The position numbers and the translations under genes were made by a program. Shown piece after piece: positions 42,411 through 51,856 of a stretch of 64,000 nt of DNA. Position 1 is the stretch's first letter, and each line of letters starts with the position of its first letter. The DNA comes from CAYUVH01 sp964448135 (lineage in GTDB: Bacteria > Verrucomicrobiota > Verrucomicrobiia > Limisphaerales > UBA8199): contig CAYUVH010000051.1 of NCBI GenBank assembly GCA_964448135.1, forward strand, positions 1 through 64,000. The letters run 5' to 3'. Under the pieces are notes generated by a model. The model was not told the DNA's origin, searched no databases, and was given only the letters and a program-made list of their open reading frames with translations.

Positions 42411-45400
42411 CTAGCGAATCACTTTCACGCGATAATAGCGTGGTCCACCATTCGAGGATGCCGTGTCGGTGTAGGATTGTTTGCCTTCCTGACCGGGCGG
42501 ATTGGGGTCCGTTTCGGCGGCCTCGTCGCGTTCAATATCAACGAACGGCTGGCTCAAATCGTCGGTTGATTCCACGCGATAGCGCACGCCGCCGACCGAG
42601 GTCCACGCGACCGTCACCTGGCCGTCCTGCGTGTGAATGTCGAAGATGTGAAACACCGAAGCGGCGTTGGTGGGATTGGTGCCGGCAAGATATTCCGCGA
42701 GGTTGCTCTGGCCATCACCATCGTCGTCGGCGTTCGGATTGTGGACGCCATACAGATTTTCCCACGCGTCGGGCAGACCATTGTGATCGAGGTCCGCGAT
42801 GGACGTCTTCGAGAAGGTTGAGGTGGTATTGAGCCGCCATTGCGGGCTGGTGCCGTAATCGCCGTTGTCGCCGGTCACGGTCACATACCAGTCATAGAAC
42901 TTGCTCGCGGCCATGGTGGACCATACGGCCGCGCTATTTGCTCCCGGAGTGACGCCCGTGTTGGTCTTGATGCCGGAATACGAGGTGCCCGAACTGCCGT
43001 TGCCATAAGGCTGCATATTGTAAGTGAAGGTGAACTGGCTGTCCGAGTCCGTCTCGTAAGTGTCGGTCCAGGGCGAATAGGTCTTGATGCTCACCAGGTT
43101 GTTGCTCGGCGAGAAGTACATCAGGCGCATGAGCCCGTTGCCGCCGTTGAAGCGCCCCTGGTAATCGGACACCAGCGTGCGCATGGTGTGGCCGCTGAAG
43201 GTATCGCTGCGCGAGCCCTCACCGCCGCCGGAGAACACATGCCCGCCCAGCATCAGGAAGAAATTCTGATTTGGCTTGAGGGCAGTCCAGATCGCATCTC
43301 CCTGGGTGCTGAGGTTGCTCGGCGTTGAATCACTGCCCGCATGATGTGTCTCCACGATGACGCGGCGTTTCGGATTCGCCGCAATGGCCGCATTCGCCCA
43401 GTCGAGGACGCCCGACCCATAACGGCCGTACTCAAACGAGATGACCATGAAATCCAGTCCGCCCGCGCTGAAGAAGTCGTAGAAGCTGTCATTGTTCCCT
43501 CCATAGTGATCAATGTAGTACGACTTGCCGGAGAAATGGCTCACGCCGAAGAAGTTGTTGTAGTTATCGGTCGTGCCGTCCGGGTCGCCGTTGGGCGTTT
43601 GATCGTGGTTACCCACGGAGACGCCGTAAGGAATGCCCTCGAGCAGCTTCGTGCCCGCCTGGTCTTCGAGGCGATACATGGCGTTCGTCGCATTGCGCCA
43701 CTCCGTGAGATTCGGATTGCCGTCCTTGTCGTCGCCGTTCTGGACGCAATCACCCAAATGGCAGACATACGCGACATTGTCCGAAACCCGATGGCTCACG
43801 ATCCAATCCGTCTGCGCGAACCACATCTCTTTCACGGCGTCACCGCTGCCGGCGGCTTCGCGCGCGTAATTTTGCGTGTCGGGCAACACGGCCACACAGA
43901 AATCCACGCCGGGTCCGGGCTTCGGCGCAATGTGCCCGTTGAAGGTCACCGTCACATTGCCGGGCGCGGGATTGGTGACGTTGACCGTGAGCGTCGGCGC
44001 GCTGGAGATATCCGTGCCGCTGGCCGGCGAAATCAGCGTGGCCGACGGTCCCGGGATGAAGACGAAGGAAACCATCGGCACCGTGATCGCCTGCAGACCA
44101 AGTCCCGGCAGATCGCGGGTCTGAATGTACCAACTGTTTCCCTTGGCTTCATAACTCAGAATGTTGTCGGCGTTGCCGCCGTTGCCGCCTTCTGCCGAAA
44201 TGACCAGCACGCCGGAAGACGGATTGTAGCCCGGAATCGTCAATTGGCAGATGCCGCTCGCCGGATTCGACACCGTGAATCGGGGTGAAGCGCCGCTGTA
44301 GGCGTCAATCGTGCCGTCGCCGTTGATGCGGCCGGAGATGACCGACATGTTGGTTTTCGGAATGAACACGAACGCCACCGGAGTTTGCTCATAGACCGCG
44401 CCGTCGGTGCCGTTGTCGTGCGCGTAGATGGTCCACGTGCCGTCCGTATTCGCCTTGGACAAAGCGTAGTTGTTGTTGTTCGCCCCGGCGGACACCAGCA
44501 GCACCCCGTCGGTCTGCGAATTAATGCCTAGGTTCGTCAGGTTCACCGTGGACACCCCGCCGCCGTTGTCCTTGAACTGCGTTCCCAAATTAATACCCGA
44601 CGATGCCACGAGCAGGTTATTCGCGCCACCGTTGGTGCCGCCGGAATTGCGCGCGTAACCACCGTACCATTTGTTGTAGGGGAAATAAGCGGCCGCGAGG
44701 TCGATGTTGTATTCCGAGCCGTCCTCGGCGCTGGCAATGGGAATGATATAGCCGTCCGTCGCCTGGTTGATCGAGGAGGTGCAAAAGTTTGTGCCCGAGA
44801 GTTCTCCGTGATCACGGCCGTTATCCGCCACGCAACTCATCAGGACGCCGTTCGCCGGATCGTCGCTGCCGTCGGCTCCGACCATTACCGTGGCATCGCC
44901 GCGGCTCGACCCGTCGCGCATCGCGAACCCGTTCAGCGAGAGGACGGTCGAGAAAGTCACCGAGTTCGTCGTGTTCGCCAGGTCGTTCTCGACGACCGCA
45001 ATCGTCGCCGCGGCAATCCCGTGCGCCGGATAATACACGCGGAGGATGATGTTGCCGGAACCTTCCACCAACTTCGCCGCCAGTCCCGCGACCAGGCCGG
45101 ATCCCGTGATCGAAGGCGCGGCGTTGAACGAACCGGATTTCGTGCCGGTGTAAGTCATCAGCGTGTAATCGCCCACATCGAGCGCCGCGCCGCCGACGCT
45201 GACGCTCATCACGTTGGCGTTGAGCGTGAGGTTGCCGGACACAGCGATCTTGCCCACGCTGCCGAGACCTTGGTTTAGCAGCAGCGAAACCGCCGCTCCC
45301 GAGGCGAGCGTCAGATTCCCGCTGACCGTCGCCGTGCCGGAATTTCCATTGCGCGCGAGCGTCTGACCCGACTTGATACTGTACCCCGCCGCCGAGATGT

Positions 45401-48400
45401 CCAAGGTCGTAGAGTTGGCCAGCGTGATGGTCGGCGAATTGGAGATCGAACCACCCGCGCCGATGGCCAGCGTGCCGGCGCTGACGGTGGTGTTGCCTGC
45501 ATAAGTATCATTTCCCGTCAGCGTCAACTTCGCGCTGCCCGTCTTCGTCAGGCCGCCGCTGCCGCTTAGAGCCTGGCCGACTGTGACATCGGACACCGCT
45601 TCAAACGTCAGCCCACCCGTGCCGATTTGCGCGGTATTCAGCCCCGTGAAGAAAGTGCTGCTCGCGCCGGAAGCGGTCCGGAGCGTGGTGTTGTCGAAAT
45701 ACATCGAGGCCACGCCGCCGCCGGTATTCTTGCGAATCAACAGCGCTTCAATGGTGCCGTTGTTGTTGCTGTAAACACCCGAGCCCGCGCCCGAATCGCT
45801 GAAGCTCAAGGTGCAGCCGCTCACCGTGCCGCCTACTTGGTTTAACAAGCCCGTTGAGCCCGCCGCAAACGGCAGGCAGAGTACTCCGCCCGCCATCGTG
45901 AGCGTGCTGTTATTGATATCGAGCCGCGCGGTATTCGCGTTCGCGCTGTCGCCCACGCGCAGATTTCCCGCGGAAACAGTGAGCGATAGCGTCGCGCCAT
46001 TCGTGAGGCACGCCTGCCCGCCCGCGCCCGTGGCTTGCGAACCTATCCGCAGTCCGCCGCGCGACGTGATGGTGCCACCTTCCACAATCAGTTTGCCTTC
46101 GTTGACGTTGATCGCCGGGTTGGCGGTCGTCGTCTGCCCGATGCCGAGCGTGCCTTTGAGCCGCAGCACCCCGCCACCTTGAATGCTGTGGTCACCCAGC
46201 ACTTCCACCGAGTTGGCGTTGTCGAGCGTCACTTCGCTTACGGAAGCAATGCTCCACGTCTTGTTCACCGTCGTGTCCCAGGCGAGCCCGCCTTTGAAGG
46301 TATTCACTCCCGCGAGATTGGTGATCGCCCCCGTGTTCGTGACCGTGTTGCCATACAGCGCGAAACCGCCGTTGTTCAACGTAATCCACGGCACCGCCAA
46401 TCCGCTGATGTTGTTCGTGTTCGTCTGCCGCGTCGTTCCGTTGAAAACCAGCCGGCTCCCGCTCGTCGGCGCCAGGCCCGCCCAATTCGCCGCGCTGCTC
46501 CAATTCCCATCCGCGCCGCCGCCCGACCAGATGCGCGGCGGGTCGTACACTTGCAGGCTGATCTGCCCGGCGGATTCCACGAACTGCATCGCCATGCCGG
46601 TGGCGATCCCCGCTCCGGTAATGTTTGGCGTTGCGTTGAACGAGCCCGTCTTCGAGCCCGTGTATGTGACGAGCGTGTAGGTCCCGACGCCCAACGCCGA
46701 ACCGCTGACATTGAGCGACAACGTATTCCCATTCAGAGTGAGATTTCCGGCCACGTTGAGCGCACCGACCGATACGCCGCTGCCATTGCCTTGCAGCGAA
46801 AGCGCCGCGCCGGACGCCAGCGTCAGCGCGCCGTTTACCACGTTGGTGCCGGAGTTCGCACTGAGCGCCATCGTCTGTGCCGCGCCCACGGAAAAGCTCG
46901 TGGCCGAAGTATCGAGTGTCGTCCCGCTCGCGAGCGTGATGAGGGGCGAGTTCGCGATGCTGCCACCTGATCCAATCGCCAGTGTGCCAGCGTTGATCGC
47001 GGTGTTGCCAGAGTAAGTATTCGCACCGCTCAAAGTCAGCGTGCCCGCGCCCTGTTTCACAATGCCGCCACTGCCCGAAATCACTCCCGCGAACGACGAA
47101 GAACCCGCCCCGCCCACGGTAAGTGTCGCGCCACCCAACGCAATCTGAGCCGCGCTGTTCGCCGCGCTGATGGACAGCACGGTTTCGCTGTTGCCATTCA
47201 AATCCAGCAAACCACTCCCGGCCACAGTCACGGCGCTGGTATCCGGAATTAGGTTGGCTGCCGTGAGTCGCGCTACGTCCGCGCCCGCGCCACCGGAGTC
47301 ATCGCCCACCATCAGGTCGGCAGGCACCGCATTCACGCCGGCTGATTTGCCGAGCAAAAGCGTGCCGGCATTGACAGTGGTCGTGCCGGAATACGTGTTC
47401 GCACTAGCACCCGAAACCGTGAGTGTGCCGGTGCCCGCTTTGGTGAATCCACCCGTCCCGCTGACGGCTCCTGAGAGAATTACGTTCGTCGTGCTCGAAA
47501 TTGTCACCGTGCGCGCGGCCGCGCCGAGGTTCACGCCGCCTGACAAAGTGAACAAGTCACTGCCGCCAATCGAAAAATCACCGCCCGCCGTGATCGCCCC
47601 CGACAAGCTCCGCGTCCCGCCGCTGCTGCTCAACGTGCCGCCGTTGATCGTGATCGTTCCGCTGCCGAGCGCCGAATCATTGCCGGCCGCGAGCGTCCCG
47701 GCGTTCAACACCGTCCCGCCGCTGTAGGAATTCGCTGCGGTCAGCGTGAGCTGCGACGCGCCCGTCTTGACCAGCGTGCCTGCGCCGGCCAAAGCCTGCC
47801 CCACGACGACATCCGTCGTCGCATCGAACGTCAATCCGCCCGACTGAATCTCCGCCGAGTCCAACCCGCTGAAGAATGCGTTGCTCGCCCCCGCCGCCGT
47901 TCGCAGCACCGCGTTGTCAAAATGAATTTCCGAAACACCGCCCGCTGTCGTCTTCTTGATTTGCAATGTCGTGAGTGTGCCGTTCTTGTTCGTGTAAAGT
48001 CCTTTGCCCGCGCCCGCCTGATTGTAGTTCAGTACGCCACCGGAAATCGTGCCGCCGGTCTGGGACACAATTCCCGTCGCTCCCGCCGCGTAGGGCAGGG
48101 CCAGGTTGCCGCCTGCCAGCGAAAGCGTGCCGCTGCTGAGCCCCAGCCACGCTGTGACCGGGTTGTTCGTATCGCCCACGTTCACATTCGCCGTCGAGGC
48201 CGTCAGATTTAATTGCGCGTTATTTGTCACGTACGCCTGCGCGCCCGTGCCGGTGGTTACGGCGCCGATGCGCACATTGCCGCGCGTGTTCACCGTGCCG
48301 CCGTCCACGATCAGCTTGCCCTCTTTCAGCAGCACATTCGGATTTGCGCTCGTGGCCTGGCCGATATTTACAGTGCCGTTGACTCGCAACGTGCCAGCCG

Positions 48401-49616
48401 CGACCAGAGAATGATCTCCATTCACTTCGACGGTCGTCGTGTTCGCCAGCGCTACCTCAGTGCCGCTCGCCACGTGCCACGTCTTCGCCGACGTCCCGGC
48501 CCAAGCCATCCCGGCCTTCACCGTATTGACGCCGCTCAAGTTTGTCACCGAAGCGGTATTGGTGAACGTATTGCCATTCAAAGTAAACCCACCGCTGTTC
48601 AGCGCCACCCACGGCACGGAAAGTCCGCTGATGTCGTTGGTGTTGTTCTGCCGGGTCGAGCCGTTGAAAATCAGCGTGCTGCCCGTCACCGGCGTCGCGC
48701 CACCCCAGTTTGCCGGTGTGCTCCAGTTGTTGTCCGTGCCGGCGCCGCTCCAGATGCGCGGGCCCGAATTCCATGTCAGCGTGAAATTGTCATAGTTCAC
48801 ATTGCCCGCGTCCGGCGCCTGGTCCCACATGATGATGCGCCCCGCGCCGTTCAACCGCCAACCGGTTCCCGCCAGATCGGAATCGCTCGCCGTGTCGTAA
48901 AACCACGTGCTGCCGCCATCCAGCGAAAGCTGCACCCGCGAATGATAACCCGAGCTTTCCGAGCCCGCATCGGTCACGCGCATCGTGATGGTGATGCTGG
49001 TGCTGAAGGTGTTCGCGCCCATCGTGAGGATCACGCTGTTGAGGTCCGCGCCCAGTCCTGAGGCGGCGGTGTCGATACGCTTGCCGATCACATAATTGTT
49101 GTCCGCGGCGTTGACGCGATACACCTGGAAACCAAAAGCCCACGTGGTCGCATCACCCTCGACCGTCCCCAGTGCGAACGAAAACCGTTGTATCCCCGCC
49201 GAATTGTTCACCATCGCGATCGACAGATCGTAGCTCGCCGGATTTGACGACGAAGCCAGCCCGGTCCCCAGCGACGAGGCGAAATCAAATGGATTCGTCC
49301 CGTCCGCCGACAGCACAAACCGCCCGGGGTTCGGCGCCGACGTCACGCGCAGTTTGCTGGACGTGATCGTGAAGGCCGTGTTGGTCTTTGTGAACGTGGA
49401 TATGTAACGCAGGTTCGCGGCCGCGGTGCCGGTGAGCCGTGTGGTGGGCGGGTTGATGCCGGTATTGACGCCGTTGTTCAGGGCGAAACCGGAACCGGTG
49501 CCTGTGACATTATAATTGTCGCTTACAATGACGGTGCCGGCGTGGAGCGAGCCAAGCGTGGCAAGCAGAGAGATGATGGTGCTGAGGGGTTTGGGGGACT
49601 TCATGATCGTATTCAA
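42411..49616 (-). CDS. Giant secreted beta-repeat protein with calcineurin-like phosphoesterase domain
   Basis: The product is 2401 residues with a signal peptide (STIISLLATLGSLHAG). Most of it is autotransporter-associated beta-strand repeat (PATR) sequence such as KTGASQLTLTAANSYSGGT. Two long homologous modules begin with GPRIWSGAGTDNNWS (about 284) and PPRIWSGGGADGNWSS (about 1025). Around 1910-2170 lies a metallophosphoesterase domain: VAVLPDTQNYAR, VCHLGDCVQNGDD, VSVGNHDQTP, VIVETHHAG and MLGGHVFSGG. The last segment has a calcium-type DDDGDGQSNLAEYLAGTNP and a beta-sandwich. No C-terminal barrel is visible, so export is not classical autotransport. It may be a surface or secreted phosphohydrolase. 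Confidence 0.88.
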   Translation of the reverse strand: MNTIMKSPKPLSTIISLLATLGSLHAGTVIVSDNYNVTGTGSGFALNNGVNTGINPPTTRLTGTAAANLRYISTFTKTNTAFTITSSKLRVTSAPNPGRFVLSADGTNPFDFASSLGTGLASSSNPASYDLSIAMVNNSAGIQRFSFALGTVEGDATTWAFGFQVYRVNAADNNYVIGKRIDTAASGLGADLNSVILTMGANTFSTSITITMRVTDAGSESSGYHSRVQLSLDGGSTWFYDTASDSDLAGTGWRLNGAGRIIMWDQAPDAGNVNYDNFTLTWNSGPRIWSGAGTDNNWSTPANWGGATPVTGSTLIFNGSTRQNNTNDISGLSVPWVALNSGGFTLNGNTFTNTASVTNLSGVNTVKAGMAWAGTSAKTWHVASGTEVALANTTTVEVNGDHSLVAAGTLRVNGTVNIGQATSANPNVLLKEGKLIVDGGTVNTRGNVRIGAVTTGTGAQAYVTNNAQLNLTASTANVNVGDTNNPVTAWLGLSSGTLSLAGGNLALPYAAGATGIVSQTGGTISGGVLNYNQAGAGKGLYTNKNGTLTTLQIKKTTAGGVSEIHFDNAVLRTAAGASNAFFSGLDSAEIQSGGLTFDATTDVVVGQALAGAGTLVKTGASQLTLTAANSYSGGTVLNAGTLAAGNDSALGSGTITINGGTLSSSGGTRSLSGAITAGGDFSIGGSDLFTLSGGVNLGAAARTVTISSTTNVILSGAVSGTGGFTKAGTGTLTVSGASANTYSGTTTVNAGTLLLGKSAGVNAVPADLMVGDDSGGAGADVARLTAANLIPDTSAVTVAGSGLLDLNGNSETVLSISAANSAAQIALGGATLTVGGAGSSSFAGVISGSGGIVKQGAGTLTLSGANTYSGNTAINAGTLAIGSGGSIANSPLITLASGTTLDTSATSFSVGAAQTMALSANSGTNVVNGALTLASGAALSLQGNGSGVSVGALNVAGNLTLNGNTLSLNVSGSALGVGTYTLVTYTGSKTGSFNATPNITGAGIATGMAMQFVESAGQISLQVYDPPRIWSGGGADGNWSSAANWAGLAPTSGSRLVFNGTTRQTNTNNISGLAVPWITLNNGGFALYGNTVTNTGAITNLAGVNTFKGGLAWDTTVNKTWSIASVSEVTLDNANSVEVLGDHSIQGGGVLRLKGTLGIGQTTTANPAINVNEGKLIVEGGTITSRGGLRIGSQATGAGGQACLTNGATLSLTVSAGNLRVGDSANANTARLDINNSTLTMAGGVLCLPFAAGSTGLLNQVGGTVSGCTLSFSDSGAGSGVYSNNNGTIEALLIRKNTGGGVASMYFDNTTLRTASGASSTFFTGLNTAQIGTGGLTFEAVSDVTVGQALSGSGGLTKTGSAKLTLTGNDTYAGNTTVSAGTLAIGAGGSISNSPTITLANSTTLDISAAGYSIKSGQTLARNGNSGTATVSGNLTLASGAAVSLLLNQGLGSVGKIAVSGNLTLNANVMSVSVGGAALDVGDYTLMTYTGTKSGSFNAAPSITGSGLVAGLAAKLVEGSGNIILRVYYPAHGIAAATIAVVENDLANTTNSVTFSTVLSLNGFAMRDGSSRGDATVMVGADGSDDPANGVLMSCVADNGRDHGELSGTNFCTSSINQATDGYIIPIASAEDGSEYNIDLAAAYFPYNKWYGGYARNSGGTNGGANNLLVASSGINLGTQFKDNGGGVSTVNLTNLGINSQTDGVLLVSAGANNNNYALSKANTDGTWTIYAHDNGTDGAVYEQTPVAFVFIPKTNMSVISGRINGDGTIDAYSGASPRFTVSNPASGICQLTIPGYNPSSGVLVISAEGGNGGNADNILSYEAKGNSWYIQTRDLPGLGLQAITVPMVSFVFIPGPSATLISPASGTDISSAPTLTVNVTNPAPGNVTVTFNGHIAPKPGPGVDFCVAVLPDTQNYAREAAGSGDAVKEMWFAQTDWIVSHRVSDNVAYVCHLGDCVQNGDDKDGNPNLTEWRNATNAMYRLEDQAGTKLLEGIPYGVSVGNHDQTPNGDPDGTTDNYNNFFGVSHFSGKSYYIDHYGGNNDSFYDFFSAGGLDFMVISFEYGRYGSGVLDWANAAIAANPKRRVIVETHHAGSDSTPSNLSTQGDAIWTALKPNQNFFLMLGGHVFSGGGEGSRSDTFSGHTMRTLVSDYQGRFNGGNGLMRLMYFSPSNNLVSIKTYSPWTDTYETDSDSQFTFTYNMQPYGNGSSGTSYSGIKTNTGVTPGANSAAVWSTMAASKFYDWYVTVTGDNGDYGTSPQWRLNTTSTFSKTSIADLDHNGLPDAWENLYGVHNPNADDDGDGQSNLAEYLAGTNPTNAASVFHIFDIHTQDGQVTVAWTSVGGVRYRVESTDDLSQPFVDIERDEAAETDPNPPGQEGKQSYTDTASSNGGPRYYRVKVIR

Positions 49617-49794
49617 GTTGACTCCCGTAAAGGCACTACACGATCAGCCCGCGGCGAACGAAGACACCACGAGCATGCGGTCGGCCGTATACGGTCGGGT
49701 TTCTTGTGCTACGCGCGCTAAGAAAACAGAAAATCGCGCGGGTGTTAATACCCGCAAATGAGGGTGAGTAGGTGACAATTGCGTGACGCGCGAA

Positions 49795-49835
49795 AGCTTC
49801 AAGGACCAAACTCCCAGCACCAAGTGGACGGCAAA
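49795..49835. repeat. ACCAAG repeat, short copy
   Basis: AAGGACCAAACTCCCAGCAC and CAAGTGG units match the ACCAAG family. It lies between the giant gene and the DUF1326 gene. Confidence 0.5.
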
Positions 49836-49912
49836 CCTCCAATGCCAGACGTCAGTGCCACTTGCCAAGCGGCCATTCAGTATTATGCTTTTCACAGAAA
49901 GCACCCCTTATT

Positions 49913-50656
49913 ATGAACCAAACCATTCGAACCGTCCTGCTGGGCCTGTTTGCGTGCGCATGGATCACTGCTGCCGCGGCGGCCGACACCGATAAACCCA
50001 AAGTCTTCTGGAAAGCCAAAGGCGATCTGGAGGAAGCCTGCTCCTGCAACGCGCCGTGCCCGTGCTGGTTCATGGCCAAGCCGTCGCGGATGACCTGCAA
50101 CGGCATGCAGATTCTCTTCATCAAGAGCGGCCGCTACGGCAAGACCTCGCTGGATGGGCTCGCCCTCGCGCAATTCGTCCAAAGCCCCGAGGGCAAAAGC
50201 ATGTTTGAATCGGTCGGCAATTGGAATGTCGACATCCTTTACATTGACGAAAAAGCGAACGAAGACCAACGCGCCGCATTGCGCGACATGGCCGGACATC
50301 TTTTCCCGCCCGGCGGCAAGGAGCGGATCTATAAATACGTGCCCACCTCGCGCAAAATCGAAGGCGACGAGCATACCTGCACCGTGGGCAATGTTTCCGT
50401 ATGTGCCGGCCACCTGGTTGAAGGCGGTTACGCGGGCGTGCCGAAGGTGGTGAACCCGCCCCTCGCCGATCCGACGCACAAGGAATATCTCCAGGGCCAG
50501 ACCACCAAGTTCACCTACACCGACGCCAAGCAGGATTGGGACTACCAGAACTCCAACTACATGCGCAACGAATTCGACGTCACCAGCCGCGAGTACGAGA
50601 AATACGAAGCCGACTTGCAGAAGAAGCTCGCCGCGATGCAAAAGGACGCGAAGTAA
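49913..50656 (+). CDS. DUF1326 family exported protein
   Basis: The product is 247 residues from the ATG at 49913, with a signal peptide (TVLLGLFACAWITAAAA). The DUF1326 signature EEACSCNAPCPCWFMAKPS has four cysteines in a tight CxCxxxCxC cluster that could hold a metal or redox centre, followed later by VSVCAGHLVEGG. The C-terminal 40 residues are charged and helical. The family has no firmly assigned function. A copy of the palindromic repeat follows 46 bp after the stop. Confidence 0.82.
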   Translation: MNQTIRTVLLGLFACAWITAAAAADTDKPKVFWKAKGDLEEACSCNAPCPCWFMAKPSRMTCNGMQILFIKSGRYGKTSLDGLALAQFVQSPEGKSMFESVGNWNVDILYIDEKANEDQRAALRDMAGHLFPPGGKERIYKYVPTSRKIEGDEHTCTVGNVSVCAGHLVEGGYAGVPKVVNPPLADPTHKEYLQGQTTKFTYTDAKQDWDYQNSNYMRNEFDVTSREYEKYEADLQKKLAAMQKDAK

Positions 50657-50701
50657 GCGAAAGCAGACCCCTCTCGGTATCGTCTTTGACTTCCGTCGCT
50701 T

Positions 50702-50766
50702 TCATCCCGAAGGGATGACATAAAGTAGCCGGTGGTCGTTCCCAGTCTTCGAGGAACGACCACCGG
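50702..50766 (-). repeat. REP-like palindromic repeat, copy 2
   Basis: TCATCCCGAAGGGATGACAT, then AAAGTAG and the hairpin CCGGTGGTCGTTCC / GGAACGACCACCGG. It is the inverted counterpart of 14067..14135. Being 46 bp after the DUF1326 gene it could also act as a transcript end. Confidence 0.75.
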
Positions 50767-50937
50767 TCACTGGTCTCAAAACTCCCCGCATCCGAAAAGG
50801 ATGCCACCTCTTCCAATTTTAGAACAAAATCCATTTCCACCCTTAAGCTCCCATCTCCTCCCCGCCTTCAACTCATGGCACTCACTGATTCACTCCCTCT
50901 TTCTTGACTTCCACCCCATTCGTGTCATTCTACGTCC

Positions 50938-51625
50938 GGAGGAAATTCCCGCCCGGGAATCGCCGGTTGATTCAGTCGATTCTTCACGCGGGCGCAACCA
51001 GGGAAATTCAACTTGCAACCTGACGTATGACGGTCATGCCGGCCAGCCCTTTGCGGAGATACAGTTCTTCTCCCTCGCCTCGCCTGTGTCCCTCCCCCTC
51101 CCGGAGCGCGGCTGTCCTCAGCCGCAGTGCGTCCGAAGCGCTTGAGATTTGTCATTACCAGAGCCACCCCGTGGCCTTTCGGAAGCTTCTTGTTGAAGCC
51201 CCCGTCCCGCCCGAGTCAAACCCGGCTTGCCGCGTCGTAGCGGAGCGAAGACGGGTCAAACCGAAAAAAATTATGAAGGCTCATTGCCGACAGATTTTTT
51301 CTTCAACCTGCAACCTGCAACTTTCAACCTTCCCCCTGTGCCAGCTATTGCCATCGAAAATCCACCTATTGCCACCTAATGCCAGCTATTGCCACCATGA
51401 CTTTTTCATCCACCGGTCCCACCGGTCCCGAAAAAACACCAAAGAACACGAAGAGAACAGCAAAAGAACACTCAAGGGACGCCCAAAGAACACTCAAAGC
51501 ACACGAAAAAACACCAAAGAACACCTAAAAACACTTAAAGAACAACCTCTCGCGGGGGGCCCCATCACCCGTCTGCTCCGGCTACCGGTCCAAAACTTCC
51601 AACCTGCCTGCCGCGTCCCGCTCTG
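50938..51625 (-). repeat. Large dispersed repeat with GTGTTCTT units, copy 2 (inverted)
   Basis: It has the same blocks as 10810..11266 in the reverse direction: CCGCCCGGGAATCGCCGGTT, CCAGCTATTGCCACCATGAC, an array (about 51430..51545) of AAGAACAC units, CCTCTCGCGGGGGGCCCC, and CAACCTGCCTGCCGCGTCCC. It is longer by about 230 bp because of an extra internal segment near 51056..51340. It fills most of the 1.2 kb gap before the TlpA-fusion gene; nothing else was seen there. Confidence 0.8.
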
Positions 51626-51856
51626 AGCCGGACGGATAACCCTCAACCCAACACTGCCTATCGCATTTTATCGCATTCCCATTCAGGTGGGGCGCGCCAC
51701 TCCGTGCGCGCCGTCGTCCGAGCACCGCAGCTCCACCGTCACCCATTTAACACCCCACAACCCAGTCCGCGCCCTGCCGCCGCATCTTTTGAATGGCTCC
51801 CGCTTCCCTGGTGTCTATACTACGGTCCGACAAAGTTGGCTGTTTCACACGTACAT

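Noticed and set aside
51027..51626. Lys/Thr/Asn-rich peptide frame (KNTKEHLKTLKEQ)
   Set aside because: A related peptide can be read at 10663..11301, but similarity follows the repeat DNA, start regions differ and no ribosome site is present. Treated as non-coding repeat.
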